DNA of 64,000 nucleotides, from assembly GCA_013398955.1 (NCBI GenBank), contig VWPU01011627.1, positions 1 through 64,000 on the forward strand. Direction: 5' to 3'. Position 1 is the first letter of the stretch; each line of letters begins with the position of its first letter. Below, piece by piece: positions 11,330 through 23,486 of the stretch. Made by a program: the position numbers and the translations under genes. Source of the stretch: Callaeas wilsoni. Lineage: Eukaryota > Chordata > Aves > Passeriformes > Callaeidae. Below the pieces are notes generated by a model. It saw only the letters and a program-made list of their open reading frames with translations. It was not told the origin of the DNA and made no database searches.

Positions 11330-13972
11330 CTGCGAAAACAGTAGCTCTGAATGAACATAAAACAGTTCAATGTTTAGTACAGTCCTGACTTGATGCATTG
11401 ATTCATCATACCTGTGACTTCTAAGTATGGGTTTTGTTTGTTTTTTAAATACTGAGAAGTCATTAACTACCTAAAAATTAGCTGAAATTTAAAGGAATAA
11501 ACCCCTCTGTTGTCAATGAGGTATTTTGCAACCTAAGCAAAGGCTCAGGTATTCCAGATATGATAGATGTGCAGATTGCATAAGACATTATGCATTGCTC
11601 ACTCTGAGATACAGAGTCCTGTCTGCCCTTAAACCCTTTGTTCTCTTGGCTGAATGCAGTTAATTAGCAACCGTCTCCATAGCAACTGCCTCATAGTACA
11701 AAAACATTGTCTCGTTTTTGCAGTTTAGCTTATCACACTGTTTACCTGAAGGGCTTTTCACTGCTTTGAGTCTCATTTGAGTTGGCTACATGCCTGCTCA
11801 CGGAAGTGAATTGTCAAGATAGAAAAACACCATGGCAGCAAGATGCTGAACAGGGCCCTGTGTATGCAACCAAAAACATTTAAAAAGTTCTGTGGAAACA
11901 AAAGTTGAAGTTTGCAATGATTTATGTCCAGTTTTAAGGCAGATGACTTGCCAGGAATATAGTACATTTTAAAATACTGCAGTACTTCTGGGCCTGTTTT
12001 ACAGACTGCCCTACGTGGTGTTCCCTTGCCTGTAACATACTTTCAAACCCATGACCCTCACAGGCACAGAGCTTCATCCAGGGCCATCAGGACACTTGCC
12101 TCCCTCCAAACCTGGGCTGTTTCAGGCAGCTCCAGCTTGTTCTTTAAGAGGATGCTGCTGGACCCTGGTCAGCTGTGTCCATCATTGTAGTCCTATCAAT
12201 TTTCCTTTATATTAGTATCATTTCAAGGGAAATCTGTGAGCGTTGGTTCCATACGGTAAGTTAGTTAGGAAGGGAAGGGGAAGAGCTATTGTGGTCATAT
12301 AATACACTGGAGATTTAGATTTATTCAAGTCAGCCATCACAGTGGTGTTAAAATACCTGCTTCGTACTCATATGACTCAGGCAGTTACAATGGGCTCAGA
12401 TTTGTACTAGTACGGCTTTGTTGGTGTAGGATGACATATTTAAATCATGTTTGAACTTTAGACAGAGGTGTGTCCACATACTCGCACACCTCTGTAGAGG
12501 CTTACTTGAAGGCGTGAGTGTGTCATTGAAATGTCATTGAAATGTAACTGGTGTCTCAATCCAACGTTTGCGTCTGGCCTGACACCAGGATTGTCCTGCA
12601 TGAGAGGCAGTGGGAGAAGACCTGGTTTCTCGCTTATTAATGCTTGATTTGTTGTGGTTTGTTTGTTGTCTTTTTTTTTCTTAGTTGGCAGTAGAGTGGA
12701 TGAGAAGCTGATTTAGACTGGGGCGATTCTCATTTTATCCTAGGCATATCAGAAACCAGAACCTGTCATTCAGCCACGCCCCCATGCACTGGCCTCCCTT
12801 CCCTTTCCCAGTGACAGTTTCAGCTGGCAGAGGTCATTTTTCTTTTTAGCCCCGGATGGCACGTGGGGCTGGCTGCATCTTGGTAAAAAGGCTTCATTCA
12901 ATATGATGTGTTTGAAACAGTCTCTCTAAACACATAGAAGGTGTTTTGGGCTCTCTCAGGATAAAAAGCAGGAAGTGTGCAAACGCTGCCAGTGCTGCTG
13001 GTGTAGTCCATCATTCCTACAGAGCTTCTGGCTGATTGAGGGTTATTCCCTGTTCGTGTTAATGTCCCACTCATACTATTCCACATTCACCATCATTATT
13101 GGTAGTATTTGAATTATGGCAGTGGTGAAAGTCTGCAAGCAGGATAAAGGCTCCATTGTAGCAGGTCTTGTGCTCACAAGATGAGACAATCTCTGCTCCG
13201 GCTGTTGACGGTCTGTTTTAAGACCACTACTGTAAGTGGCTTTATCACATGAACAGCAGAGAGGGAGAGAAAATGTTACAAATGATAGGACACTCTTGGT
13301 TATGTGGAGTAACTGCTCATTTATGTACCTCGGGGACTCTGGATGATGTTTGTTACACTTTTAGCTGAAGAGTTGATGGTGAATGAATTGCTTTTATTTT
13401 GTGAGGGAGCAGGAGGGCTTGGGACGGGAAAGGGAGGTGGGCAGAGCATCTTGAGGAGGTGCCAGACCAAAGGGTGGGTGAGGTTGGCGACAAAAGGGCT
13501 GCTGAAGTGGGGAGAAAAATTCAGTGTGATAAATGGCCTCAGTGTTTATCCAGAGCAAGCTGTCTGCACCTTCAGGCTGCCACACAGGCTCTCCCGTGCT
13601 ATCCCACCTGGTCACTGACATGGCTGAAACAACAGGTGCTTGAAGTCAATCCCCCACTTCCTCCAAGTGTGTAAGGTTGTTTGCTCACATTCACAGATCC
13701 TCCACAAACTCTCTTTGTATGGAAACCACAGAGAGTGTCCAAACTGTCAGGGTATTTTCCAGCTTTTAGAAATGTACTTAGCATTGTCAGCACCTTTGAA
13801 TCCACATCTCAGTTCTCCTGAAGCCAGACTTGCTAGGTACCCTTAGGGGTCCAGAAATGGAAAACTCTAATGGCCTGAAAAAGCCTGCTAGAACTTGACG
13901 TTATTTAATTAGCTTAAAGTAGAGCTTGGCAGATGGCAAAACAGTGGAAAGGACCTCCCTTTATAAAAATAT
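11330..13972. other. Unique intronic sequence, no gene seen
   Basis: Ordinary intronic sequence. A short T-run occurs near 12671-12680. No exon, RNA or recognisable repeat could be supported. Confidence 0.55.
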
Positions 13973-14040
13973 GGGCCACATCCTCAGCTTGTATAAACTG
14001 GCAGAGCTCCACTGAAATAGATGTGCAGCTTCTGTCAATT
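13973..14040. mobile_element. Half of a hairpin MITE
   Basis: GGGCCACATCCTCAGCTTGT followed by ATAAACTGGCAGAGCTCCA resembles the left arm of an amniote hairpin MITE that I remember as 'gggccaaatcctcagctggtgtaaatcgg...gagctcca'. The right arm is badly decayed. Assignment is by memory of the consensus. Confidence 0.45.
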
Positions 14041-14998
14041 AGCAGGGAAGCGAAAAACTTCTGAAAACAGGAAAAACAGCTATAAGACCACAGAAATATC
14101 AGTGGGGTTCAGGTACAGATGTTGTTTTTAACACTTTAAAGACTGATCCACTTCCAAAGCAACTGTATCTTTCACGGTCTTGTTTTTGTTGATGTGCAAT
14201 TCAGAGAAAGAATTTGGCTCACTTTTCCGAAGCTGCATTAAGTCTGCACATCTTGCAGCAGTGGGACGTACTCTGTGCTGGTTTCTGCAAGTCATTCACT
14301 TATGAAAGTGAGACATCAATAATTCATTCTAGTAAAGCCAGTCTCTAGAGCTGTGTAAATTCATCTTTTATGTGACAACCCTAACCAACTTTAACTAAGA
14401 TTTTTCAATGTACAGAATTTGATTGAAAGTTGGGAGCTCACCTCAATCTTTTCCAGTGAAAATTCTTGCTTAGATGAAATCTCCCATATGTTTTGAAACC
14501 TGTTGCATTCTCACATTTTAATGTTTCCCATTAATTGATTGGATTCTTTTTTTTTGTCTTTAATTGGAAACATGAAAACAAAGCCTGATCAACAAAGCCG
14601 ACTGCTCACTTGTCCCATTTCATGGTATCAACCTGACAGATTCATTAAATCTATAAGAGAATCAGGTCAGAATTGGAAGTGAAGTGAACTTGCTGACAGC
14701 AATGCAGTGTTCACAATCTGCTTTCAGACTGGCTTTTCTGTACCTGCTCATTTTCCTTTGTATTAAACCATCTGTGTAATTTAAGGAGCTACTGCAGGTT
14801 AACCCTGTACTATAGAACATCGTGAGGCTTCAGAGTCCACTGGTTCCAAGCTGCAGATTAGGTGCAGAAAAAAATCAGCAAGAAGGAAAGCTAACTTTAA
14901 ATGCAGCAGTAAGAGGGATTTGAGATATTGTTAGAGGTTGCTAAACTCGGGCCATGAAAACAGTTGTGAAGTCACGTTTGTGGAGCAGGTGCTGAGCT

Positions 14999-15180
14999 AT
15001 GCACGGGCAGCCTATCCCTGCTCCCACCCACCGGGGCACGTGGCGATTTAGGCAGGGGGTGAAGGAGGAGAAAGTGGGAGAGAAATTGTGTCTGGTGGCG
15101 CGGCACAGCCGGCCGTCCCTGCGTGGGTGCAGCCAGGCCAGGCGGCGCTCCGGTCTGCCCAGCCGGGTGGCTGCCTTCTT
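14999..15180. promoter_or_regulatory. Short CpG-enriched patch
   Basis: About 15 CpGs in 180 bases by hand count, including GGCGCGGC and AGCCGGCCG, bordered abruptly by AT-rich sequence at 15181. No coding exon is recognisable. It may be a small regulatory island or a GC-rich repeat piece. Confidence 0.3.
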
Positions 15181-16425
15181 AATTGTTTTCTGTTTATTTA
15201 TGATTTATTTTATGATTTCATATAACCATGTGACATTTCACAAATTCTTCGCATTCCATAAATGATGGGATTTACCGCCAGTTACGATTTCTGTTAGTTG
15301 TGATGCTGCCACCTGCAGTGATCATTGCTGCTGGGAGCCTGGCTCTCACCAGGAGCACCTGGGCACCCCATCCCACCACCTCCTCCCCAGTTGCCAGCAG
15401 GAATGGGGCCTTGCTGCTGCCCTGCAGTGGTGATTGAGGCCCCAGCCATTCCTGCAATCACTGCCCCCTCCCACCCGATGGAGCACCTTTAAGTTATTTT
15501 CTCAGCAGTGGATGTGCACGAGGTGTGCTGTGGCCAGTGCGATCGTCAGGAGCCGTGACAAGTGCCCAAACCTCAGGCAAAGAGTTGAAATGGGTACCAC
15601 GGGTGGTAACTTTGCAGCCTGTGTTGGCATTTGACCCCAGGATAGCCAAGCAAGGGGCCTTTCCCATGCAGACCTGAGAGGGAAAGGCAGGGTACCCCTC
15701 TTCTCACCTGCTGGAGGCAGAAGCCACCAGGAGCAGAATCCAGCTCTGTGCCTCCAATGGGCTAAGGTGGCTTCTTCCATTTTTCCCCCTCAAGGAAGAT
15801 TCATATATCCCTATTAATAAATTACAAAGCATAGTAAATGACTTGAGAGCACTATTTAGTGGCTCTAGGGCTCTGCTGTTTATGAAACCATCCATTAAAA
15901 TAATGTATTTTGCTTGTGTATCCTTGGAGTTAGGGAAGGTTTGATGAGAGTCTGAGAGCTGGCATGTGTGCAAGCTAGGGAACAGGCACATGACATTATT
16001 GTGATAAGAGTAATATGACAGCTTGGCCTATAGCATGCCTGTTATTGAAACATCTAAATGACCTGAGAATTCATGCTTAAATGAGTAGACTTTCAGTGCT
16101 GTGTGTAATTCCAGGTCTTATTATTTTTGCAGCACTAGACTTCATAATATGCAGTGCAAAATACTTGCAATTGTCGAATTGCTTGTGAGAATTGAAAGTT
16201 GTACTGGACAATCGAATGAATTGATGGGCTGGCTACCACAGGCAAAGCTTGATTTCGAAGGTTGTGTAGATTAAACTATAAAAGATAACCCAAGGTCATA
16301 GATATAAAGCCTAATAAGAGCTTTCCTTGTAGAAAATTGTCCTTACGGGTTGTTAAGAAGAATGGTGCTGAAATACAGAACAAAACTCTCTGGACAAAAA
16401 CGTAATAGCAGGTTACACATGAAAA

Positions 16426-16488
16426 GCCAGATTCACCTGTGCAGCTCCCCAGAGTTTCTTCAGCACAGATGAGGTGAGACTCTGGCCA
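16426..16488. mobile_element. Possible hairpin MITE remnant
   Basis: GCCAGATTCACCTGTGC at the left and GCACAGATGAGGTGAGACTC then TGGCC at the right are imperfect inverted arms. The form resembles the other hairpin MITEs in the window, but it is too decayed for a firm call. Confidence 0.3.
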
Positions 16489-17089
16489 GAAAAGCTGCTC
16501 CTCTGGGAAATTGCATCATGAAAATCTGGCCCGTAGCCACTGCAGTCGGGAGAGTGCTGACAAGGATTTTTTTGCATATATTCTTACTGTTCTGTTTTGG
16601 CAAGTCACAAGCCAGGATTTCACGTTGTACTGAAAACTGGGAGGGTGGTTTATTTTATTTCACATATAGAAGTGAGACTGTAGTGAGACTGTGTGGCCAT
16701 GGAAGGCTGAACTGAGGTGATGGGTTATCTGCAATGGCATTCCATCCAAATTAGGATTGTGGGTATGAGGGTGCTGTATGCATGAGCCTGCCCTGCACAA
16801 TTTGAATCAAAATTTGAATTTGACTTTTGACACAGTGATCCTGTGGCTGGGTAGCTGCTGCTCTGCTGGAGGTCCCTTCAGGCAGCTGGGACTGAACACC
16901 TGTGCCATGCACAGTTTAGCCGGAATACCCCAGGAGAACCCACACGCAATCAGGAACCTGCTGAAAAGGGAGGCTCAAATTAATTTTTCTTGCCGAAGAA
17001 GTAACTGTTTAATACAGGAGTTCAAAATTCTGTGCAGGGCTCTGACATGCTGCCTTAAAAATAAAGCCACTGTGCCTAATAAAGAGGGA

Positions 17090-17114
17090 TGTGTGTGCGT
17101 GTGTGTCTGTGTAT
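17090..17114. repeat. Short TG microsatellite
   Basis: An interrupted run of GT dinucleotides with GC and CT interruptions. It is too short to predict strong polymorphism. Confidence 0.8.
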
Positions 17115-20100
17115 GCCCGAGCACTCTGTGTGTGTTGGAACATAATGGAGTTTATGAGGAGCTCTGGGAGAAATCAGCCAGGAGGAGGCACGTGACTGGT
17201 GAGTTTATTTTACAGCATCGCCCTCTTGGTTCAGAAACGCAAGATACCGAGGCTGTGGTGGGGGTGGGACAAAAAGTGGATCCTTGGATGTGAATGGACT
17301 GAGCTTGGGGCAAGAGGAGCTTGTACCCAGGGGAAATCATGAAAGGCCAGGGAGAAACGTATTTTTTTGTCTGAGTTTCCTGCACTGATGTCTCACTTAG
17401 AGGCAAATGCAAATCTGTGTGTAGAAACAAAGAAATAAAGAAATAGCGAACTGGAGACGGGAATTTCAGAGATTTTGACTTTATTTCTGTGAAGACAGGG
17501 AATGAAATGACCATGAGAGAAATGTAAAGCATTTGGAGCTTAAGCAATGGAAATTTGGTATTAGGGTTCTTGACTCCAGGTTGATACTAAACAGACAGAG
17601 GGAATAGGTCCATAACACACAGAGTTGCCAGGTAAGGAAACATATGAGTATTTGTGAGCAGTGGAGTTCTTCATATATAAAACCTAAGGTATAATCAGAT
17701 TTTTCATGTGCTGTATTCCTTAACACTTTAAATCACAGTGAATATTTGCAGTAACAGCTAGATTCAGACCTCAAAGGCAAAATACATATACAAAATTGCT
17801 TAAATCTAGACCTCTAAATCCATTAACAGGCAAGAAGTAAGAAGGACCTGCCTGACGAAGATGCTCAGAGCACGTTGCTGTGCCACCTCAGTAACCTGAG
17901 CTTTACAAACAACTGCTGCATACAAGGTTGTAGCTGAGGTCACTTCACATCCCAAAAGCCAGCCAGAAAACCTCCAAGCAACTAATGCTAGACATGTTCT
18001 TGCATACTTTGTTGACCTGCAGTCTATCAAAACTAACCACTGTTGGTGAGCTCCTGGTTTCACTGAAATCTGCACACTTTGGAGGAGATTTCTTGTGTAT
18101 GGGAGCAAACTGAGTGATGTTTGATGTGGGCTTGGAGGGCGGCACAAGATGGGGGCCTGCTTCTGTAGCTGAGATTAGTGGAAACTCGTCAGTGTCTTTG
18201 GTGGCACGTGAGCTTCTCCAGCTCCTCCTGACCCCACCCAAATCAGTGCAGGAACTCTGGACTGCAGAGGCTGTAAAGGGTGGTCTTCATAGCAAGCTTT
18301 GGAAAGCTTACAGTCATGTATTCTTTAGCCTTATTTGTGCTAAGGTCTCACGTAAGAAACGCTGAGTAGAGCTGAAAGCTCGGCAGAGTTTGCCATCCAA
18401 GTCTGGATGGTAAATCCAGCTGAATTGTCTTGCTCCAGCCCCTGCTGGGGCCAGGCTCCCCTTTCTTTCATGGGAGCTGCAGAAGGACTGACACAAACAA
18501 AGCAACTTTTGCCCATCTTGGGAAAGGAAAGCAAGCAACTTTATTAAAGCTGAAATGTTTGCTTTCAAGATGAATTAGTTTATGTAATTATTTTGTTGCA
18601 CAGGTGGGTTTTTCTCTGAATCCCTCCACTTTCTCTAATTATGACCCTCAAGTTGAGTCAAGTTACTTTTGAATAGCTGCTCCCCAAATAAAGTCTGTCA
18701 CTGCCAGTGATGTTGATGAGGTAAAGTGTTCTATCACTTCGCACATTTTTATTAAGCAGTGGGTTGAAAGGCAGCATAATTGGAGAGGCCTGTCATATCT
18801 TTGATAAATGCTTTCTAACATTGCTGTGTTTTGCCCAACTATGACAGAATGACATATATTTCAGCTGTCGCCCGTTTGGATCCACGTACGCTCCAGGAAA
18901 AAGGAGCGTTTCCTCTCCTCGAGGAAAAGGCTGCAGGAGGGGAAGACCCTCCACTATAGGCTTTGGGTGCTGGCTCACGCACGGCAGATCCTGACAGGAT
19001 TTTTCTGCCTCGTTTTCACTGTGGGCTTTTTATTCTATAGCTGCGGCAGAAGTAGGAGGCCCAGCCAATTGGTGTATTTAGTCATTTATTTATTCTTTTT
19101 TTTTTTTTTTAAATCTAGCACAGCAAGGTTCTGCACTTGGATTTGAAATGGGGGTGCTACTTAATATAAATAATAATCAGATAGGTATGTAACTGGTTTC
19201 TCAATGTTAACATTCAGCTTAATGTAGCGTTTTTCATGAATCATTTCCGCAGCTCCTCTACCAAGGTTTCTTTTGGCAAATATAGAAGCTGACTGAATTT
19301 AAATGTAGGCATTATTTGAAAGTATAGTGCCAGCTGCAAGACCTCATTGTGTAGAAATTATAATGGACAGTTAAAAGAACATTATTTTCGTCTCAAAGTT
19401 CTTAATTTCAAGACTCCTAATAGTATATATTTGTCACTTTTGGGGGAACTCAGACAGAAACCCCACAGTTTCTCCCCTGTGCAGTCAATTTCTTATGGTA
19501 AAGAGCTTTTCACATAAGAAGAAACAAATTGAATACACTTACAAATAAAACCAGTGCAAGTCTAATGTCTAAAAATACTAATAATCAGAAACTGGATTTA
19601 ATAAATGAAAATGGTTGGTTAAAAATTAAAATTAATTTTGTCCCTTTAATTATAAGCAGAAAGTACAGTGCGAAATGCCATTGTAAATGGAGTTGACAGT
19701 AAATTCAGCTCTGGATCAGACCTCACATGGCTTGAAGTAAAACAGAGATATTACTCTGACTAATTTTACATTGTAATAATTATTTAATGCTTACAATGAA
19801 GCCTTGTCTTTAGGGTTTTATGCTTTAGCTGTTTCGTACCCACGCTTTGTAGTTATTAAGTGCAGACAAAGCTGCCATTTTTTCAAATGGCATAATGTAT
19901 ATCAGTGTGTGTCAATGAAAAACATCAGAAATAGACATTTTCTGGTAGAGTACATTAACTGTATGAAATCTGGAACAGTTTATCCAGCTTTGGAAGCTTC
20001 TTTAAGCAGTGCGTCAGCCATAAATAGATTTCTGTAAGTACCAATGGCTGTCATTTCAAAAACTTACAGATCTTAATTTTTACAGAAGTAGAATTTGCTC

Positions 20101-20217
20101 CATTTGTGTCCCATCATATGCTTTCACTTAACTCCAGGCTTCTTCTCATATTAACGGACTAATTTCACCCTATTGGTCAGGAAGTACTTTGTAATGATTG
20201 TCTCAGTTTTATTAAGC

Positions 20218-20249
20218 TACTGAAAATGCATATATTTTGCATTTCAGTA
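20218..20249. repeat. Short AT-rich inverted repeat with octamer-like halves
   Basis: TACTGAAAATGCA at 20218 pairs with TGCATTTCAGTA ending at 20249, separated by a TATATTT centre. Each arm carries an ATGCA(A)A-type core like a POU-factor half site. It could be a small cruciform or a paired factor site; chance is also possible. Confidence 0.5.
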
Positions 20250-21948
20250 CAAAAGAGTTTTCTTGATTCTGTGATGTTTGGTTTTAGCCACCTTTTACAA
20301 GCCTGTAATGAAAGGCTTAATGCAGTATTGAGATAGAATTTTGAGTGTTTGGGGTGGGTTTTTTTATGTCAGAACCACAGGATTAGACCTAAACACCCTG
20401 TGGATCCTGGTGATTGTGTAACAGGATAAGGAGCAAGACTGGTTGCAATAAATGTGTGAAAATTCAGAAGTCTTAATGCTCAAGTTAGGCATTGATGGTA
20501 CAACTGTAGTTCTCTGGGCCCTAACTGGGGGTCTGAACATTTAGTGGACAAACTCATTTTTATCTGAATAATTCCATTTGAAGTAGAGGTCAGAATCATT
20601 CCTTCCTGAGGGTGGGAGAAGGCACGTGGGAGCCACACAGTAATAATGCAGGGAAAATCATATGCCCACGTGAAATAACATCATGGGCTGTTTCTTGCCC
20701 TTGGGCACGAAGTCCTTACCCTTGGAAAAGAGCCAGATGCTCACATCATGTAAATCAGCGTGATTTTCACTGGCATGCATGAGTGCGTGCCCATTTACAC
20801 CACGGGAGCATGTAAGTTGTTGCCTTTTTTCTTTTTGTTTTTTTCTGAAGCTCCCTCTAGTTGTGTTTCTTGACATATACTTAGATATCATCGAAGTGCC
20901 GACCCTGTCAAATATTGTATTGAATATCAAAAGGCCCCTCCATCTCGGATGGCAGCTGGGAGAGTGAACAAGGGTAGTTAGGCTTTGGTGAGACCCACGT
21001 GTGGATGTGATTTGTACAGGCAGGACAAATACTTATGACCTTTCCTGTACTAACTTCTTGCAATTAGGAAAGCTCTGTGACTCAGGAAGTTTAGCACTGT
21101 GTTTGGCCAATATTTAGTAATTATGAATGAATTACAGATGGTCAAGCAAAAGCAGAACTAATTTGAGGAAAATCTTCTTTTCACAAATATATGTAAGGTG
21201 GCACTAATATGAAAGAAAACCCAAAAAACATCTCACAGCCTGTCAGTGATTTATTTGTTTCTCTAGCATTATTATTAAAACTATCTCAGTGAACTGGATT
21301 GAAAGAGGAAAATCTCCAGATGTTATTTAAAAGCACCAGTTCTAAGATCATATATGCGGCAAGTTTTTATGAAGTTCACAAAATAAATCTACGCATTGAC
21401 CTCTTCTGTGGGGGTTACCCATCTGTATGTTCTGTTTAAAATGTTCCTGTGTACTCATCCCACACTCACCAATTTTAAGGTAATATTACCATGGAGGTGA
21501 GGCCTTAATTTTAACTGTTCAATTTTCGGATCAGATTAGGTATCCTTAGCTAATTATAAGGGCCCTGTAATACTTTTCTGCTCAAGAAACTCCTAATAGG
21601 GGTGGTTGCTCTGACAGATTGTCATTAATCTGTCAATAATGAGATTTTTCCCTGTTATGCTTAGTTGTAAGCTCTTTGGGGAAAGGATCATCTCTGTGCT
21701 TGGCACAGTGAGCCTCTGCTCCATGGTGGGGCCGCTCGCTCCCTCTCCCACCTGCACCGCTCCCAGAAATTATCGTGCTTCACGTGAAGTAGGATGAGGG
21801 GAATTCTTTGCGCGAGGAAGATCATTCTGTAAAGCCCAGACGGCCAGCTAAAAGCGGATTATTTTCTCCTGGAGGGGACCGGCCATTCTCCCTACTAGTG
21901 CACAGCAGGCCGGTGGCACGGAGAGGCACGGACAGCAGCGGGGGGAGC

Positions 21949-22349
21949 GGGGCGATTTCCAGGGCCGGGGCGCCGTTGGTTGACTCTCCCCCTCTCTCGG
22001 AGAGTGGGGCCATTTCCAGCGCCGGGGTGGCGCTGGTTGACTCTCCTCCTCTCCCGGAGAGCGGGGCCCTTTCCAGGGCCGGGGTGGCGTTGGTTGACTC
22101 TCCTCCTCTCTCGGCGAGCGGGGCCATTTCCAGGGCCGGGATGGCGTTGGTTGACTCTCCTCCTCTCTCGGAGAGCGGGGCCATTTCCAGGGCCGNTCCA
22201 GGGCCAGGGTGGCGTTGGTTGACTCTCCTCCTCTCTCGGAGAGTGGGGCGATTTCCCAGGCCGGGGTGGCGTTGGTTGACTCTCCTCCTCTCTCGGAGAG
22301 CGGGGCCATTTCCAGGGCCGGGGTGGCGTTGGTTGACTCTCCTCCTCTC
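21949..22349. repeat. 57-bp minisatellite, seven units, contains an N
   Basis: Units begin GGGGCCATTTCCAGGGCCGG at 21949, 22006, 22063, 22120, 22177, 22245 and 22302. The spacing is exactly 57 bases except for the fifth unit, which is 68 because an 11-base piece carrying the single N (22196) is inserted. The seventh unit is partial. Units share TGGTTGACTCTCCTCCTCTC and differ at only a few bases each. Because 57 is a multiple of three and stops are absent, several frames on both strands stay open across the array (247 codons each way). That openness is a property of the repeat and not evidence for a protein. Confidence 0.95.
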
Positions 22350-22639
22350 CCCAGCAGCCACGTGCGGAACAAGGCAGGTTTTTCTGCCTGCCCAGAAAGG
22401 TGATCGCTGCAGCAGGCAGCTGTTCCCCAACGCCCCCGCACATTTCCAGCGCTGCCAGCATGGCCCCGCTCCCGCAGCCACGTGCTGGAAAGCTGAGAGT
22501 GGTGTGGCCTCCCACAGCCCCAGGAACTCGAAGATGCCTATGAAAGAGTAGCCAGCCTGGAGCACTCAAACTGCCATTCCTCAAATTCCCAGGTAGAGCC
22601 CCATTCCTGAGCCCAGGAACACACAGACTTTAAAAGGAG

Positions 22640-22889
22640 CTGGTCGGAAAAGGGGTAATGGCTTTAAACTGAAGAAGGGTTGATTTAGGCTAGCTATAAA
22701 GTAAAAGTGGTAAAACATTGGAATGGATTGCCTAGAGAGGCTGTAGATACCCCATCCCTGCAAACATTTAAGGCCAGGTTGGACAGGGCTCTGAGCAATC
22801 TGATGTAGTTTAAGACATCCCTTACTGCAGAGGCGTTGGACTAGATGAGCTTTAAAGGTCCCCTCCAGCATAAACTATTCTCTGATTCT
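22640..22889 (+). mobile_element. CR1 LINE 3' fragment
   Basis: Runs from GGTAATGGCTTTAAACTGAA through CTAGAGAGGCTGTAGAT, AAGGCCAGGTTGGACAGGGC and GGACTAGATGAGC to the terminal ATTCTCTGATTCT repeats. This is the canonical order of the avian CR1 3' end in plus orientation. It is 5'-truncated, as nearly all CR1 copies are. Confidence 0.93.
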
Positions 22890-23081
22890 TGTACAGAGCT
22901 GGGACTTAGGCCCAGCACAGAAGCACAGTGAGTTTGGGAGGCACGAGAGGCTCCAAGAGCACTCACTGATGGAGAGAGCTGACAGGGTTAGGAAGCCATT
23001 AACAGCCAGCATTATGTCATGTCTGCGTTACTGCTGCCAGGCCAGGTTGCTGGTAGAAAATAACTTAAAAGTTCAGAAAAG

Positions 23082-23137
23082 TGAAAAACACAAAAACAAA
23101 CCCCAAAACAAAAACAAAAACCACAAAGAAAACCCCC
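23082..23137. repeat. A-rich CAAAA low-complexity tract
   Basis: Irregular CAAAA/CAAAAC runs ending in a short C-run. It may be a decayed poly(A) tail, but I see no identifiable element body next to it. Confidence 0.7.
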
Positions 23138-23429
23138 AACAGTTGGGCTCATTTACAATCACAAAGAAAGATGTATTTGCTTTAAATTACACAAAGATTG
23201 AAAGTGCTGATAGTGGAAAAAAATCTTACCTATGGCACTTTCAGTTAACTGAGAAAGTTCAGCCAGCGATTAAACTGCTGAGAGGGAGGAGAGCACAGAT
23301 TGCATTTCAAAGGAAAATTCAAGCAATGCATTAACGATTATTAATGTGTGTTATTGTTAAAATAATCATATTTATTATGGCCTAGCCTAGGGAGAACCAG
23401 CAAAAATGGAAGTCATGTTCCGGAGACTG

Positions 23430-23486
23430 TAGAAACACGCACACAGTAGGTGGTCCCTGGCCCCAAGAGCCTGCAGTCTAAATAGT
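23430..23486. mobile_element. Possible ancient L3/CR1-type remnant
   Basis: ACACAGTAGGTGGTCCCTGG followed by CCCCAAGAGCCTGCAGTCTA and AATAG resembles the 'agtccctgccccgaagagcttacagtctaaatag' phrase of old amniote L3-type LINEs as I remember it. Family and orientation are uncertain. Confidence 0.45.

Larger units (their letters stand above)
15181..21948. other. AT-rich intron, mostly unique
   Basis: Long AT-rich stretch with homeodomain-type TAATTA/TAATTG motifs scattered through 15780-16080 and 18560-19800. A 171-codon frame at 16778-17293 runs through a TG microsatellite and has no recognisable domain. I see no exon. Short repeats inside the block are listed separately. Confidence 0.55.

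Noticed and set aside
10507..11388. 293-codon plus-strand open frame
   Set aside because: Lies within a GC-rich LTR whose second copy at 41790-42625 does not keep the same frame; composition explains the lack of stops.
16778..17293. 171-codon plus-strand open frame
   Set aside because: Contains a microsatellite-encoded Cys-Val run, no known domain and no splice-site or promoter support.
21808..22584. Open frames of about 200-250 codons on both strands with a repeated 19-residue unit
   Set aside because: Created by a 57-bp minisatellite whose period is a multiple of three; several frames on both strands are open at once and the N interrupts all of them.
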